A DNA stretch of 64,000 nt from Prorocentrum cordatum (taxonomy: Eukaryota > Sar > Dinophyceae > Prorocentrales > Prorocentraceae), in NCBI GenBank assembly GCA_963575745.1, contig CAUYUJ010002069.1, positions 422,951 to 486,950 of the forward strand. The letters run 5' to 3'. Of this stretch, positions 42,900 through 52,897 are shown in pieces. The stretch's first letter is position 1. Each line of letters starts with the position of its first letter. Position numbers and translations under genes: made by a program. The notes beneath the pieces were generated by a model, which worked only from the letters and a program-made list of their open reading frames with translations, did not search any database and was not told the DNA's origin.

Positions 42900-44240
42900 C
42901 CCGTTCCCGCCCACCATGGCGAGCCCTGGGGCGGCGGGGCGCGGAGGCGCCGCCAGCGCTAGCGGTGCCGCGGAGGCACCAGCGCCGCCGGCGCCAGCGG
43001 GGCCGTCTGCGGCGAGCCCAAGGGCGGCGGGGCGCTCCGCAGGCGCCGCAGGGGCACCAGCGCCAGCGGCAGAGGCTGGCTGTATACGCAAGCCTTGAGA
43101 GCCCTGCGTTGCACCTTGTTCACACGCCCGGCTTCGGGCGCCGGGGCCCTCAAAGATCGACCCGGCTCGAGACATGCCACCGAAAGATGTGGTTTGGGGT
43201 GCGGGTTGTGATTTCTCGTGATGCTCCTTTTTCTCGCGTCGTCGGATCTCAGGGGCGAGTGTCCCTTCGCCAGGGCGGTCCCTGGTGCGCGGGCTTCCTG
43301 GGGGGCGACGCGGGGCCGCCTCCCAGGGCAACGCAAGCCGCGCACCAAGGGTCACGCGTATGGGGGGTCGCCCTTGCGGCGGGAAAACTTAAGATTCGAG
43401 ATCGCCGGATCTCGGTCTATCCGATTTTTTTGACGAGGCCGTCCTGGATTTTGACGGACCAGTGTTCGTTGTATGCCTGCAGCGGGAGCTCGCGTCAAAC
43501 TTCTCCGAGTGGGTCTCGTCACTTTCCGGACGGCCCCGTCAGGCCAAGCCGAGTCCCCCAAACCCGAGTTGTTCGTCTCCCCGATTGTGTGTTCGGCAGG
43601 TTCGCGTCGTGTCGACCGCGGCGACCCCAGCGCGGGCGTTTAAGGTTGAACGCCGCCTGTGGCCCAGAATCGGCCCATCCTTGAACGATCGGGCCTTTTT
43701 GAAGGGGCCGATCGTTCAAGTTTGAACGATCCCCGCGGTGTCAGGAACCAACGCCAGGGTCGACGCGACGCAAACCTGCCGTAGCCGACGAGGGCTGGAC
43801 GCGGCACTACGGGGGCACCACCGCCGCCGGCCTGGAGGCCCCACCGCCCTACGGGGACCCGTCCCTGGGCCTGGTGTACTGGGATGCGCGGCACACCGAG
43901 GGCGGCGACGGGCCCTACGACTGGTTCCCTTCGGGGCCCGCTCGGCGTCGGAGCGCGCTCGGCCGCCGGGCCGCCGAGAGGGCTCGACTCGTCAGTATCG
44001 TTGAACCGACCCCGATCCCCATCCACATCCCCTTCGAGACCCCCACCAGATGAACCCCCCAGTTGGGGATGCCCCCCTCGAAAACCGAAGGGAACGGCCT
44101 AATTCACCATTTAGAGGGTTAAATCGGCCAGTGGGGCCCAGGCCACGCCGCTGGGGATAGGGATCGGATAAACGATGCTCAATTCCGACAGCGTGGTGCG
44201 ACAATGGCCCGCTCGGCAGCCGAAGGGGCTCGATCCGCTT
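42900..44240. other. GC-rich sequence, no gene recognised
   Basis: Long open frames on both strands without domains. A small hairpin sits at 43,680-43,720. Confidence 0.45.
43680..43720. repeat. Hairpin with CTTGAACGATCGG arms
   Basis: Perfect 13-bp arms at 43,680-43,692 and 43,708-43,720 with a 15-nt loop. A third TTGAACGATC follows at 43,722. Function unknown. Confidence 0.7.
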
Positions 44241-44245
44241 CGGCC

Positions 44246-44405
44246 ACGCGCAGAAGGGGGGCAGGGGGAAGGGCGGAAGGCTGCTTAGAAGCGTCTCTGC
44301 TTCTTAGAAGGCGCGGGCCTTTGTTGTATATGCAGGGCCGGCGCCTTCTAAGAAACAGCCTCCTTCCAAGAAGCCTTCCCCCCTCTCCCTACCCCTCTGT
44401 GCGCA
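44246..44405. mobile_element. 160-bp palindromic element (CTTCTTAGAAGG family)
   Basis: Two ~70-bp arms, beginning CACGCGCAGAAGGGGGG on one strand and CACAGAGGGGTAGGG on the other, flank a short centre (TTTGTTGTATATGCA). Both arms carry GCTTCTTAGAAGGCGC-type words. A single arm occurs at 17,374-17,440. It is probably a foldback MITE or mobile hairpin. Confidence 0.7.
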
Positions 44406-44427
44406 CCGCTAAGACGGGGCTCGATCA

Positions 44428-44650
44428 CCCCTGACTGCGATCCGCCGTGCTCTGGGCGATTTCGGAAGTCCTTTGATGCCGATTTCCGCTCCAATTTGCC
44501 ATCGCTGTTGCCGCCGTACGTTTGCGGAAATAGCCAGTCTGTTCTGAGGCGGAAATTACAGCAGTTTCGTTGTCGCAGCGGTTGGGTTGCGTTCCCGACA
44601 GCATTGCAAGCAGGAGAAATGATTACAGGACGGCGGATCCAGAGTCGGGG
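44428..44650 (-). mobile_element. MITE-like element, copy B
   Basis: 223 bases with terminal inverted repeats: CCCCTGACTGCGATCCGCCG then T at 44,428-44,448, and ACGGCGGATCCAGAGTCGGG then G at 44,630-44,650. The interior is the reverse complement of copy A with substitutions and short gaps. It starts about 20 bases after the palindromic element. Confidence 0.75.
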
Positions 44651-45125
44651 CCATTTCGGCGGCCGAGTGGGGTCGGGCGCCGAGCGGGCCTCGCAAGGAG
44701 CCGCGGAGGTACCTGGGCTTCGAGGCCCTGCGCGGGCCGCTGCTGCGCTGCCTGCCGCCCCCGAACGGCCGGCAGCGGCTGCTGGAGGTGTCGGGGGGGC
44801 GCCAGGAAGCTTGTGCTGAGACCGGGCCTGCCGCCGCGTTGGGGACGGCCGCGGCGCGAATGTCAACGGTCCAGCTTTCGTGCGATGTCTGCAGCGGCAG
44901 CTCGCGGCAGATGTCTCACTGGGTCTTGGCATGGTCCCTGGCGGTCTCGTCGGGGCACCCCCGAGGGCCCCTCCCGAGCCCGAGTCCTGCGCCTCCCCGA
45001 CTGGGCCCCGTCGCCGAGGAGCAGGGCCGAGGCTCGGTGATCCCTGGTCGAGGTGTCTGGGCGGCTCCAGGGTCGAGGCTGCTGCCGCTCTCGGGGTCGC
45101 CACGAGCCGAGCAGCAGCGGGGCGC
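44651..45125. other. GC-rich sequence, no gene recognised
   Basis: Open frames on both strands by composition. No domain is seen. Confidence 0.45.
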
Positions 45126-45129
45126 AGGA

Positions 45130-45690
45130 GGGCAGGGGAGGAGGGGGAGGAGGAGGAGGAGGAGGAGGAGGAGGAGGAGGAGGAGGAGGAGGAGGAGGAG
45201 GGGGAGGAGGGGGAGGAGGGGGAGGAGGAGGAGGAGGGGAGGAGGAGGAGGAGGAGGAGGAGAGGAGCAGGAGCAGGGAGGAGGAGGAGGAGGAGGAGGA
45301 GGAGGAGGAGGAGGAGGACAGGAGGAGGAGGAGGAGGAGGAGGAGGAGGGAGGGAGGAGGAGGAGGAGGAGGAGGGGGAGAGGAGGAGGAGGAGGAGGAG
45401 GAGGAGGAGGAGGAGGAGGAGGAGCAGGAGCAGGAGCCAGGAGCAGGAGGAGCAGGAGGAGGAGGAGGAGGAGGATAGGAGGAGGAGGAGGGGAGGGGGA
45501 GGAGGGGGAGGAGGGGGAGGAGGAGGAGGAGGAGGAGGAAGGAGGAGGAGGAGGAGGAGGGAGAGGAGGAGGAGAGGAGGGGGAGGAGGAGGGGGAGGAG
45601 GAGGAGGAGGAGGAGGAGGAGGAGGAGGAGGGGAGAAGGAGGAGGAGGAGGGGAGGAGGAGGAGGAGGAGGAGGAGAAGGCCACATGGAG
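45130..45690. repeat. Long (GGA)n microsatellite
   Basis: 560 bases of GGA with GGG, GCA and GGAG interruptions, the longest microsatellite in the window. Poly-Glu, poly-Gly, poly-Arg, poly-Ser and poly-Pro frames are artefacts. Confidence 0.98.
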
Positions 45691-46860
45691 CGTTCCAGAA
45701 AGGGCCTCGCCTTCGAGGGTCGAAGGAGTTACCATCTCTTCCTCAGCGGAAGGGCGGCGGACGTGAAACGAGGCCGCCTCCGCCGGCGGAAGCAGACGGA
45801 AGCTGGCGGAAGTGAAAGATGCGCCCCCAATAGATGACATTGTGTTGGGGTTCAGGGTTTCCGGAACCCGCCACATGGAGGCTGGATCAGACCCGACATG
45901 CTGCCCATGCGCATCCCAGGACAGGTCTTTGGGTCGACCTTGAGAAGCGCGACGCAGACCTGCAGGGTTCACAACGAAGTCGGGCGCGGCGACCGGGTAC
46001 GCCAGGGCTCGGCGTCCGACGGCGTCCGAGCCCTGTCGCCGCCGAGTGGACATGGGATTGAGCCCATTCGGCTGCCGAGCGGGCCAACTTCGCACCACCC
46101 TGTCGGACTTGGGCTCGTTCGGCGGCCCATTCGGGGGTCGAGTGGGCTCACACGCCGGACGGGCTCAGGGGGGAATCGTGGGGACTCCATGAAGAAATCA
46201 CGGCGGAACGTGTTTCTCCAAGTCTGCGGGCGTGACCCGTCCCCCTGAGCGGCCCTCGCTTCGCTTCCCCCCCTCCTTCGGCCGCCACCCCTTCCTTCCT
46301 TTTTCCCCGGTTCCTGCATGGTGGCGCAATTCGCTACCACGGTGCCCCCGTTTAGTTCGCCCCTCCGCCAGCGCAGTTTTTCTGCCAAGCCGCCGACGCA
46401 AAAAGTGATTCTCCAAGTTCGGGCCTCTGGGGCCCGCTGCCGGGCCCCAGGGCTGTCAGGGAACGGCTCGGGGTGGGACGCCAGTCCCTGGGAAGGGGGT
46501 CGCGACCTCCAGGGGCCCACAGTGTGAACGATCCACGGCGTCGGCGTGAGCACTTCACGGCGTCGGGTGTCTGGGATCGGCGCCCAATCGGGGCCCCACC
46601 CTGTCCGGAGGCGGACCGTTTCGCTAGCGGAGGGGGCCCCGTCGCCGAGGTGTCGTCGAGTCTTGGCCGATGCCTCCCCCCCCCGATCCAATCAGAGGGG
46701 TAGCAAAAGCACAGACACAAGTCATCGTCGACTCCCAGGCAGAGTATGGGAAAATATGGGATATGGGACGGAAGACGAACATCCAGAAAACATGGGAAAG
46801 TAGGGGGAATCTTGGGATTTGTGTCTGTTTATTTGTGTGTCCCAGGACCCCTTCATCCAA
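45690..46860. other. No gene recognised
   Basis: GC-rich sequence with overlapping open frames on both strands and no domain. From 46,700 composition falls toward that of the methyltransferase flank. Confidence 0.45.
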
Positions 46861-46885
46861 TCCCGCCCGTCTTGGCTCCCCTCAG

Positions 46886-47374
46886 AGGTGGGCTGTGGCA
46901 CCTCTGAGGTGCTGCGCTGTCTGTGGCAGATCGGCTGGAAGAGCGCGACCGGGATCGACATATCCGAGGTCGCCGTCGAGAAGGGCGCGCGCCTGGCGGA
47001 TGGCTGCGAGGGCCTCCGTCTGCTGAGGATGGACGCTTGCGAGCTGGACTTCGAGGATGCGAGCTTCGATGCCGTGTTCGACAAAGGGCTCCTGGACACC
47101 CTTGCCACAAGCGGAATGGCGGCGGCTCGCGCAGAGGCCCTACTTTCACACGTGTACCGCGTGCTGAAGCCGGGTGGCGTCTACGCTTTGGTGTCGCACA
47201 GCAAGCCTGCGTTCAGGATGCCATATCTTAGGCTTGCTGAGCATTGGACATGGGCCATCGAGTATCGAAGATGCCTACGGCGAATCACCGCCGCCTCCTG
47301 CAAGCGCCGATGTGGCCGAAAGTTATGGTCAAAGCCTGGGCAACAAATCGAACTATGTGTTTCCCGAGCCGTAG
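46886..47374 (+). pseudogene. SAM-dependent methyltransferase fragment (METTL13/EEF1A-MT type)
   Basis: The frame contains VGCGTSEVL (motif I, SAM-binding loop, from 46,888), GIDISEVAVEKG (motif post-I, acidic end of strand 2), MDACELDFEDASFDAVFDKG then LLDTL (motifs II-III; the DKGxLD signature typical of METTL13/EEF1A lysine methyltransferase relatives) and YRVLKPGGVY. Homologous upstream residues (the 'W...y' substrate cap) are absent. CCCTCAG before AGGTGGGC could be an intron acceptor, so this may be an internal exon. The 3' part appears frameshifted near 47,255-47,275, since 'EDAYGES...NKSNYVFPEP' lies in another frame and ends at 47,374. Either a partial gene or a pseudogene. Confidence 0.6.
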
Positions 47375-47606
47375 TGGAAACCCTTCGGGGGAGAGCATCA
47401 GGAGGAGGCGGCGGCGGCGGCGGATCTCCACATGTTCATGTCAACGGAGCATCAGGAGCGGCGGACGCGGGGCGCGCATGCGCAATGTGCCCAAGTCGGT
47501 GACAAAATGTGCAGAGGTCCCCATCCCGTTGATCCATTGAGGACTCCTCGATCGAGAAGCCGGCCAGACCCCAGCAGAGGAGACGACGAACGGGGAACGA
47601 CAGGAG

Positions 47607-47999
47607 GTGAGAACGACGGGCGAGCGGAGGAGGAGAGAGGCTACGCAGAAGCATCAGGAGAAGGAAGAGGATAAGGCCTCTTGGGAGCCTTTTCAGATCG
47701 GTGCGAATTGTTTCTCAAATCTGGTTTTCGGGGAGGGGGCGGGCATTGCGCATTGGAGTGCAACCATGGAGGAGCCTCTGTATTCAATTGACACCGGTCG
47801 CTTGCCCTGCTCCTCCTGGCACAGCGGGGGAAGCAAGGGCGTGGACCACAGAACTCGGGACTCCTGGGTCTTCAGAGGCGTTGTGACACGCGTGGACAGG
47901 AATGTCGAGGGGCGAGGCCCGATGTATTGGCTGACAGCTCCACAGCACGGACACTTCTACGCATATGGGAAGAAGCAGGGAATCTTGAAGAGCGCATGA
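47607..47999 (+). CDS. Unrecognised small ORF, possible exon
   Basis: 130 codons. The part from about 47,766 reads like globular protein (EEPLYSIDTGRLPCSSWHSG; SWVFRGVVTRVDRNVEGRGP; MYWLTAPQHGHFYAYGKKQG) without compositional bias, unlike its neighbours. The first 40 codons are Arg/Glu-rich and may not be coding. It lies 230 bases after the methyltransferase fragment on the same strand, so could be a later exon or a separate retrogene. No family recognised. Confidence 0.3.
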   Translation: MRTTGERRRREATQKHQEKEEDKASWEPFQIGANCFSNLVFGEGAGIAHWSATMEEPLYSIDTGRLPCSSWHSGGSKGVDHRTRDSWVFRGVVTRVDRNVEGRGPMYWLTAPQHGHFYAYGKKQGILKSA

Positions 48000-48420
48000 A
48001 GCTATCCGCTCTGGGAGTCGGGATGGTCTCCCGAGCGCGCCTAGGTCATGGTCTTGTAAGGCAGCACAAGCTGGGCCACGCAGTTTTTTGGGGTTCGTCT
48101 TGGGCGTCCGGGGGGCCTCTTCAGGGGTAGATTCTGGCGGGTTTGGGGATTGTTTTGCATTGGAATTGGGCTGATCTGGGTTGGTTCGGCCCCAGTGGAT
48201 GGTTTCAAAGTCAAAATTTTGGCAGCATTCGGAGCACGAGGTGGTCGACTCACCTGCGTTTCTTACTTGTTACGAATAATGGGAAACGGAGCCCGGGGGG
48301 CGGGGGAGTGAGCTTCAATGAACACCGAGAGGAGGCGGAAGTCCTTTTCTACAATTGTACCTTACCTGGTTCAGTTGTTCTAGACTTTGACTCCAGCCCG
48401 CCGCGGTCCGTTTTCTAGAA
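48000..48420. other. No gene recognised
   Basis: Unique-looking sequence between the small ORF and the (GTC)n tract. Confidence 0.5.
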
Positions 48421-48425
48421 TTTTA

Positions 48426-48476
48426 CGACGGCGTCCGTCGTTGCCGGTCAGTCTGTAGGATCGGTCGGACGGTTGT

Positions 48477-48533
<57 letters not shown>

Positions 48534-48829
48534 TCGTCGTCTTTGGTTCGCCGCAGTCGGTTGTCGTCGGTCGGACGGTCATCGTTGCCGTCGTCGTTGC
48601 TCGTCGGTCGTCATCGTCGTCGTTTGTTGTCGTCGTCGTCGTCGTTCGTTGTCGTCGTCGTCGGGCGCTCGGTCGCTTGTCGATCGGTCGGTGGGCTCGT
48701 CGGTCGTTCGTTCGTCGCCGTCATGCGTCATCGTCGGTCGGACGGTCGTCGTCGCCGTCGTCGTCGTTCGTCGTCCGTCGGCCGGCCAGCCAGTCGGTCG
48801 GTCGGTTGGTCGTCATCGTTGGCGTCCTT

Positions 48830-48867
<38 letters not shown>

Positions 48868-48955
48868 TCGTCGTTGTCGTTGTCGTCGTTCGTTGTTGTT
48901 CATTGTTTTCGTCGTCATCGTCGTCGTCGGTCGGTCGGTCGGTCGGTGGGGCCAG
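48426..48955. repeat. (GTC)n / (GTCG)n microsatellite
   Basis: About 530 bases of GTC, GGTC and GTT repeats, including GGTCGGTCGGTCGG at both ends. Ser- and Val-rich frames are artefacts. Confidence 0.97.
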
Positions 48956-49044
48956 ACCGCCGCAAGGGAAACCGCCCCTTAATATGTGCGACTCGCGTTG
49001 AAAATGGCGCGTGTCCTAAGGAAAAATGTTGCACCTGTGTGTGG

Positions 49045-49830
49045 GGGCACTCTTGGAGCCTCCTGAGAGTTTCCTGGGGGCCAGTTGGAGACCTCTCCGT
49101 GGCTTCCTCGGGTCTTTAGCGGCCTGGGAGGCTTCTTCCGGGCCTCTTGGCAGTCATAAGGCGTCCCTGGCTTGTCTGACGCCGTCGGAAGCCGTGTTGG
49201 GGCCCGCTCTTGGCCGTCTTGGGGTTTTCAGAGCGTTTTATGAGCCTTGTGTGCCATCTCAGGGCCCTCTTGGGGCCGCCTTGGGACCTCTTGGGCCGTC
49301 ATAGTGCCATACAAGCCAGTAGTTGAAAGTTGGTATTTTTGGCTTCCCAGATCCCAATCTACTTCAAGCGCCTTCCTGCTTCAAGGGCCGATATGCCTTA
49401 AGTATGCTATGTTATTCTCTGGGAGGGCCTGAACCCAATCTACTTGATCCGCCTTCCTACTTCGTGATTTGACCTACTTCTTCCGACCGGCGTGTACGTG
49501 AGGCCTTGGGGGCGATCTGGGGGGTCTCTTGGGCGGGTTTGGGCCGTCGGAGGGCCGAGCAGAAGGAACTACCAAAATCAATCAACAACCTTCGGAGCAT
49601 CACTGATGTTGGCCCCTTTGGGCCGTTCTGGCGGACCTCCTAGAAGCCACTTGGGCCGTCTTGGGGCCATCTTGGGGCCTTTTATGGGCCTTTTTGGCAG
49701 TCTTACTCAGGCCACCTTGAGGTCATACTGGGCCGTCTCAGGTGCATCTTGCGGCCATCTTGGGCTCTCTTGAGGCCAGATTGGCCATCCTGAAAGCCAT
49801 CGTCACCATCTTGGGGCCGTCTTGTGGGGA
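49045..49830 (-). repeat. Degenerate ~11-nt repeat, minus orientation
   Basis: CTTGGGGCC and GGCCTTTT-type words recur every 10-12 bases at 49,050-49,310 and 49,495-49,830. Between them two related blocks occur (CCCAATCTACTTCAAGCGCC and CCCAATCTACTTGATCCGCC, then TTCCT). Same family as 39.4 kb, reversed. Confidence 0.65.
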
Positions 49831-50190
49831 GAGGCCAACGCAGAACGATCTTGGCGGGGCTTTCCGCACGGCGGCGGGTTGGGCCGAGACCTCAGTGGAA
49901 GTTCTTTGCATCAGAAGCAGCACGCCCAAACATCTAGCACGCCGTGCGCCCCTGTGGCACGCCGCATGGGGCGGTGGATGGCGGAAAGTGCGCACATCGT
50001 TCGATCCGCTAGACGGCTTGAAGGGGGTTGGCAGCTTGACCCGCCGGGATCCAGTCGCCAAAATGGCAATTTTGCTGCGGACATCCCCAGACAAGGCTGA
50101 GATGTCTTGGGGTCGCGGCTTCTAGACGGCCAAGACAGCCCGAGAAGATGGCTCTAGGACGCCCCACTTCCGCCCAACAAATTTCCATGT
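49830..50190. other. No gene recognised
   Basis: Unique-looking stretch with one minus frame (49,738-50,094) and no domain. Confidence 0.45.
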
Positions 50191-50520
50191 CGCTGGGGAC
50201 CCCGCAAGCATAAGATGATGTCGACCTCGCTCTTGCCCGAGGGGCGATTTCGCTAGATACATCCTCGCAGCAATTAGATGCTACCGGCGTCGTCTAAGTC
50301 GCGGCTTCGCCCCATTTGGACATCATCATACACATGAAATGTTGTCGACGTCGCTCTTGCCCAACATGGCGGTTTCGTCAGGGACATCCTCGCACAAATG
50401 AGATGGTGTCGGCGTCGTTTTGGCCCTGGTCTTGCCCAACATGGCGACTTCGCTAGGGGCACCTTCAAGAAATTACGTATTTGCGACGTCGTTTGGGGCA
50501 TCGCTATTGCAAGGCCTGCA
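50190..50520 (+). repeat. ~110-bp degenerate tandem units
   Basis: 'GCTCTTGCCCAACATGGCG', 'TTTCGCTAGGGACATCCTCG' and 'AATTAGATG-T-CGGCGTCGT' recur about three times. One more 'ATGGCGATTCCGCTAGGGAC' lies at 51,520-51,542. Confidence 0.65.
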
Positions 50521-51090
50521 AATGGTCCAACTGAGGCCTAGAGGACGGACCAAAATGACCCCCATATGGTCAAGAAGGCCTCCAGACAGTTTTTTTTCGT
50601 CAGCGGCGAGGCGGCGAAATCCGCTCCAGCGAGCAGCTAGGTATGGGCACTGGCTAGCGAATTGGCCGGCGTGCAAGGGAGGAGGGGGACGGCCGCGAGG
50701 AAGGTGGGAGGCTCAGACGCCGAAGAAGTCGACGACAAGCAGCCAGGCGGGCAGCACGAGATGGCCTCCAGGCAGGCAGCCCACGAATTTTCCAAGGACG
50801 TCCCAAGAAGGCTCCAGCAGGATCCCCGGCATGGCCGCATAGGGGGCACAAGATGCGCGTTTTTCCCCTCGGGCCAGCGGCCTGCGGCCGTTCTCTCACG
50901 CGCTCAAGTTCTCGACAGGCCCCGAGGGCTTGAGGTTACGTCGGGCTGTGCCCCTCTACAGATGGAATATTCCAAAATAGTAAAAAACAGTCTGGGGGCG
51001 ATGTTCTGTGCATTTTGGGGGAATTTTGGTGCATTGTTTGACTATTTTTTATCGTCCAAAATCTGCCTGTAGGGGGACATGCCAGACCTA
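50520..51090. other. No gene recognised
   Basis: Mixed sequence with repeat-like CCAAGAAGG words near 50,800. No domain is seen. Confidence 0.45.
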
Positions 51091-51094
51091 AGTT

Positions 51095-51690
51095 TAAGGT
51101 GCCGCCGAGGTCGTTCCAAGACGGCCCAAGAGGCTCCCAAGAAGGCCAGGCTGCTCAAGGGAGCCCGAAGACGGCCCGAGAGCCTCCCGGGTCCAAACGT
51201 GGAAAACGCATGGTTCTGGAAAGCGGGCGGTCCGAACGGGGAAAACATTCAAGTCGGACAGCGGACGATCCAAACGGTGAAAACGCATAGTTCTGAAGGG
51301 CTGGCGACCCAAGCTGTGAATTTTCATGGTTTCTGCACTCCCTGTGACAGTTCCGAGCACAGATGGACGGTCCAAGTTGGGAAAATGCGTTGTTGGGACA
51401 GCGGGCGGTCCAAACGTGGAAAACACTTGGTTCTCGAAAGCGGGCGGTGCAAACGGGGAGATCACGACATTCCGACAGCAGACCGTCCAAACAGTCCGAT
51501 AGCTCCCGCGCGATTGCCGAAATGGCGATTCCGCTAGGGACATCCTTAAGCGCATGATCAATCTCCAACATCGCATGTTCCAACTTGTGTTTTTGCATCG
51601 CCTTGAAATCGCTCTTGAAGGGCCTCAAGGCGGCTCAAGAGGGCCCGAAGACATCCCGAGAGTATTTCCAGACAGCCGAAGAGGGTTCCA
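51095..51690 (+). repeat. ~11-nt repeat flanking a ~55-bp 'GGTCCAAACGTGGAAAA' array
   Basis: CCAAGAGGCTC-type words at 51,110-51,185 and 51,620-51,690 flank five or six degenerate units reading 'GCGGGCGGTCCAAACGTGG', 'AAAAC' and 'TGGTTCTGGAAA'. No coding role is seen. Confidence 0.65.
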
Positions 51691-51949
51691 AGACTCCCAT
51701 TGAATTCGACAGGACGAGGGGAAGAGAGGCCGTAAGAGGAGAAAGAACGGACAATCCAACGATCTCGGGCCATCACAAAGTGAGATGCGGTTTCCGTCCT
51801 GGTGCCCAGCAGGTCTGATATGGTCTGATGGCCTTCGGTCCGTCCCGCCACCCTGGCTGGACTGCGAGCGAGAGCGCACGTGGCTTTGCTCGCTGGGCAC
51901 CGACAGTGAGTGGGGAGGGTGGGTACATCACGCGATTGGTTACGCCCGA

Positions 51950-52170
51950 GCTGGCTGAGTCGAAATCGCGGGCGGCAAAGAGAGTGGTGATGACTAGAGG
52001 GGGGTGGATATCATGCCGTGGGCCATGATATTTCCTCAGATTTCATGGCATCTCTTCTTACTTCATTACGGCCCTGGCCCCCCCCTGGGCCGCGCACACG
52101 CCGCTGGCCATGATTTGCGCCCCCCTCTCTTGGACGCCCCCCTCCTGGCCGCCCCCGACGAAAGGAGGTC
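51950..52170. repeat. Dispersed ~220-bp repeat, copy 2
   Basis: Colinear with 25,220-25,460, including GGATATCATGCCGTGGGCC, CAGATTTCATGGCATCTC and CTTGGACGCCCCCCTCCTGG. Confidence 0.8.
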
Positions 52171-52334
52171 ACACAAATGGTTTGCCGTGCTGGTCCGCCG
52201 TGGTCGTCGGCCCACATGGGGGTCTGGGAGCACGTTTTGGAGTCCTGCCGGCTCTTGGGAAGGGGCCCCCCGACCGACCGACCCGTGGAGCTGCTTGGAG
52301 GCCTCTTGGAGGCCGTTCGGCAGCTTCTCGGAAG

Positions 52335-52490
52335 CCTCCTCCTCCTCCTCCTCCTCCTGCTCCTCCTCCTCCTCCTCCTGCTCTCCTGCTCTCCTACTCT
52401 CCTGCTCCTCCTCCTCCTCCTCCTCCTCCTCCTCCTCCTCCTCCTCCTCCTCCTCTCTCCCTCCTCGTCCTCCTCGTCCTCAGTAGAGAG
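52335..52490. repeat. (CCT)n microsatellite
   Basis: CCT with TGCT interruptions. Poly-Leu, poly-Pro and poly-Ser frames are artefacts. Confidence 0.95.
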
Positions 52491-52494
52491 TGGC

Positions 52495-52895
52495 AGCCCC
52501 CCCCCACCTTGGACAACAAAACCCTACCCCCCTGGGTTCAGAGAGGCTTGCCCCACCAGGCCCCCCCTCAACAACATTCCCTCGGGTTGTTTGTTCCTCT
52601 CGTTGTTGGGGAGTTGTCCCCCCTGGACCCCCCCCCAAAGAAACCCTTCAGGCCTTTTCTGGGTGGGTTTAGGTCAGGTTTCCCCCCTGGAACTGCCCCA
52701 CCCACCCCCCTTCCGGAAGGTTTTTGGAAGGGCTATGTTTTTCCTCCCAAGAACCATCCCAAAGCCGATTCAGTTAGGTTTTTCCCAACCATCCTGTGGT
52801 GTTGGGTCCTCGTTTTGAAGAGACGGTCCCCGCGTTCCTCTTCTCCTCTCCTCATCCTCCCCCTCCTCCCCCTCCTCCCCTCCCTCCTCCTTCTT
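52495..52895. other. C-rich sequence, no gene recognised
   Basis: Runs of C and G and 'CCCCCCTGG' words. Similar texture continues at 54.2-54.6 kb on the other side of the 112-bp array, so the array may have grown inside one older segment. Confidence 0.45.
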
Positions 52896-52897
52896 CC

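Noticed and set aside
44788-45837. 349-codon plus and 411-codon minus frames
   Set aside because: Both are produced by the (GGA)n tract.
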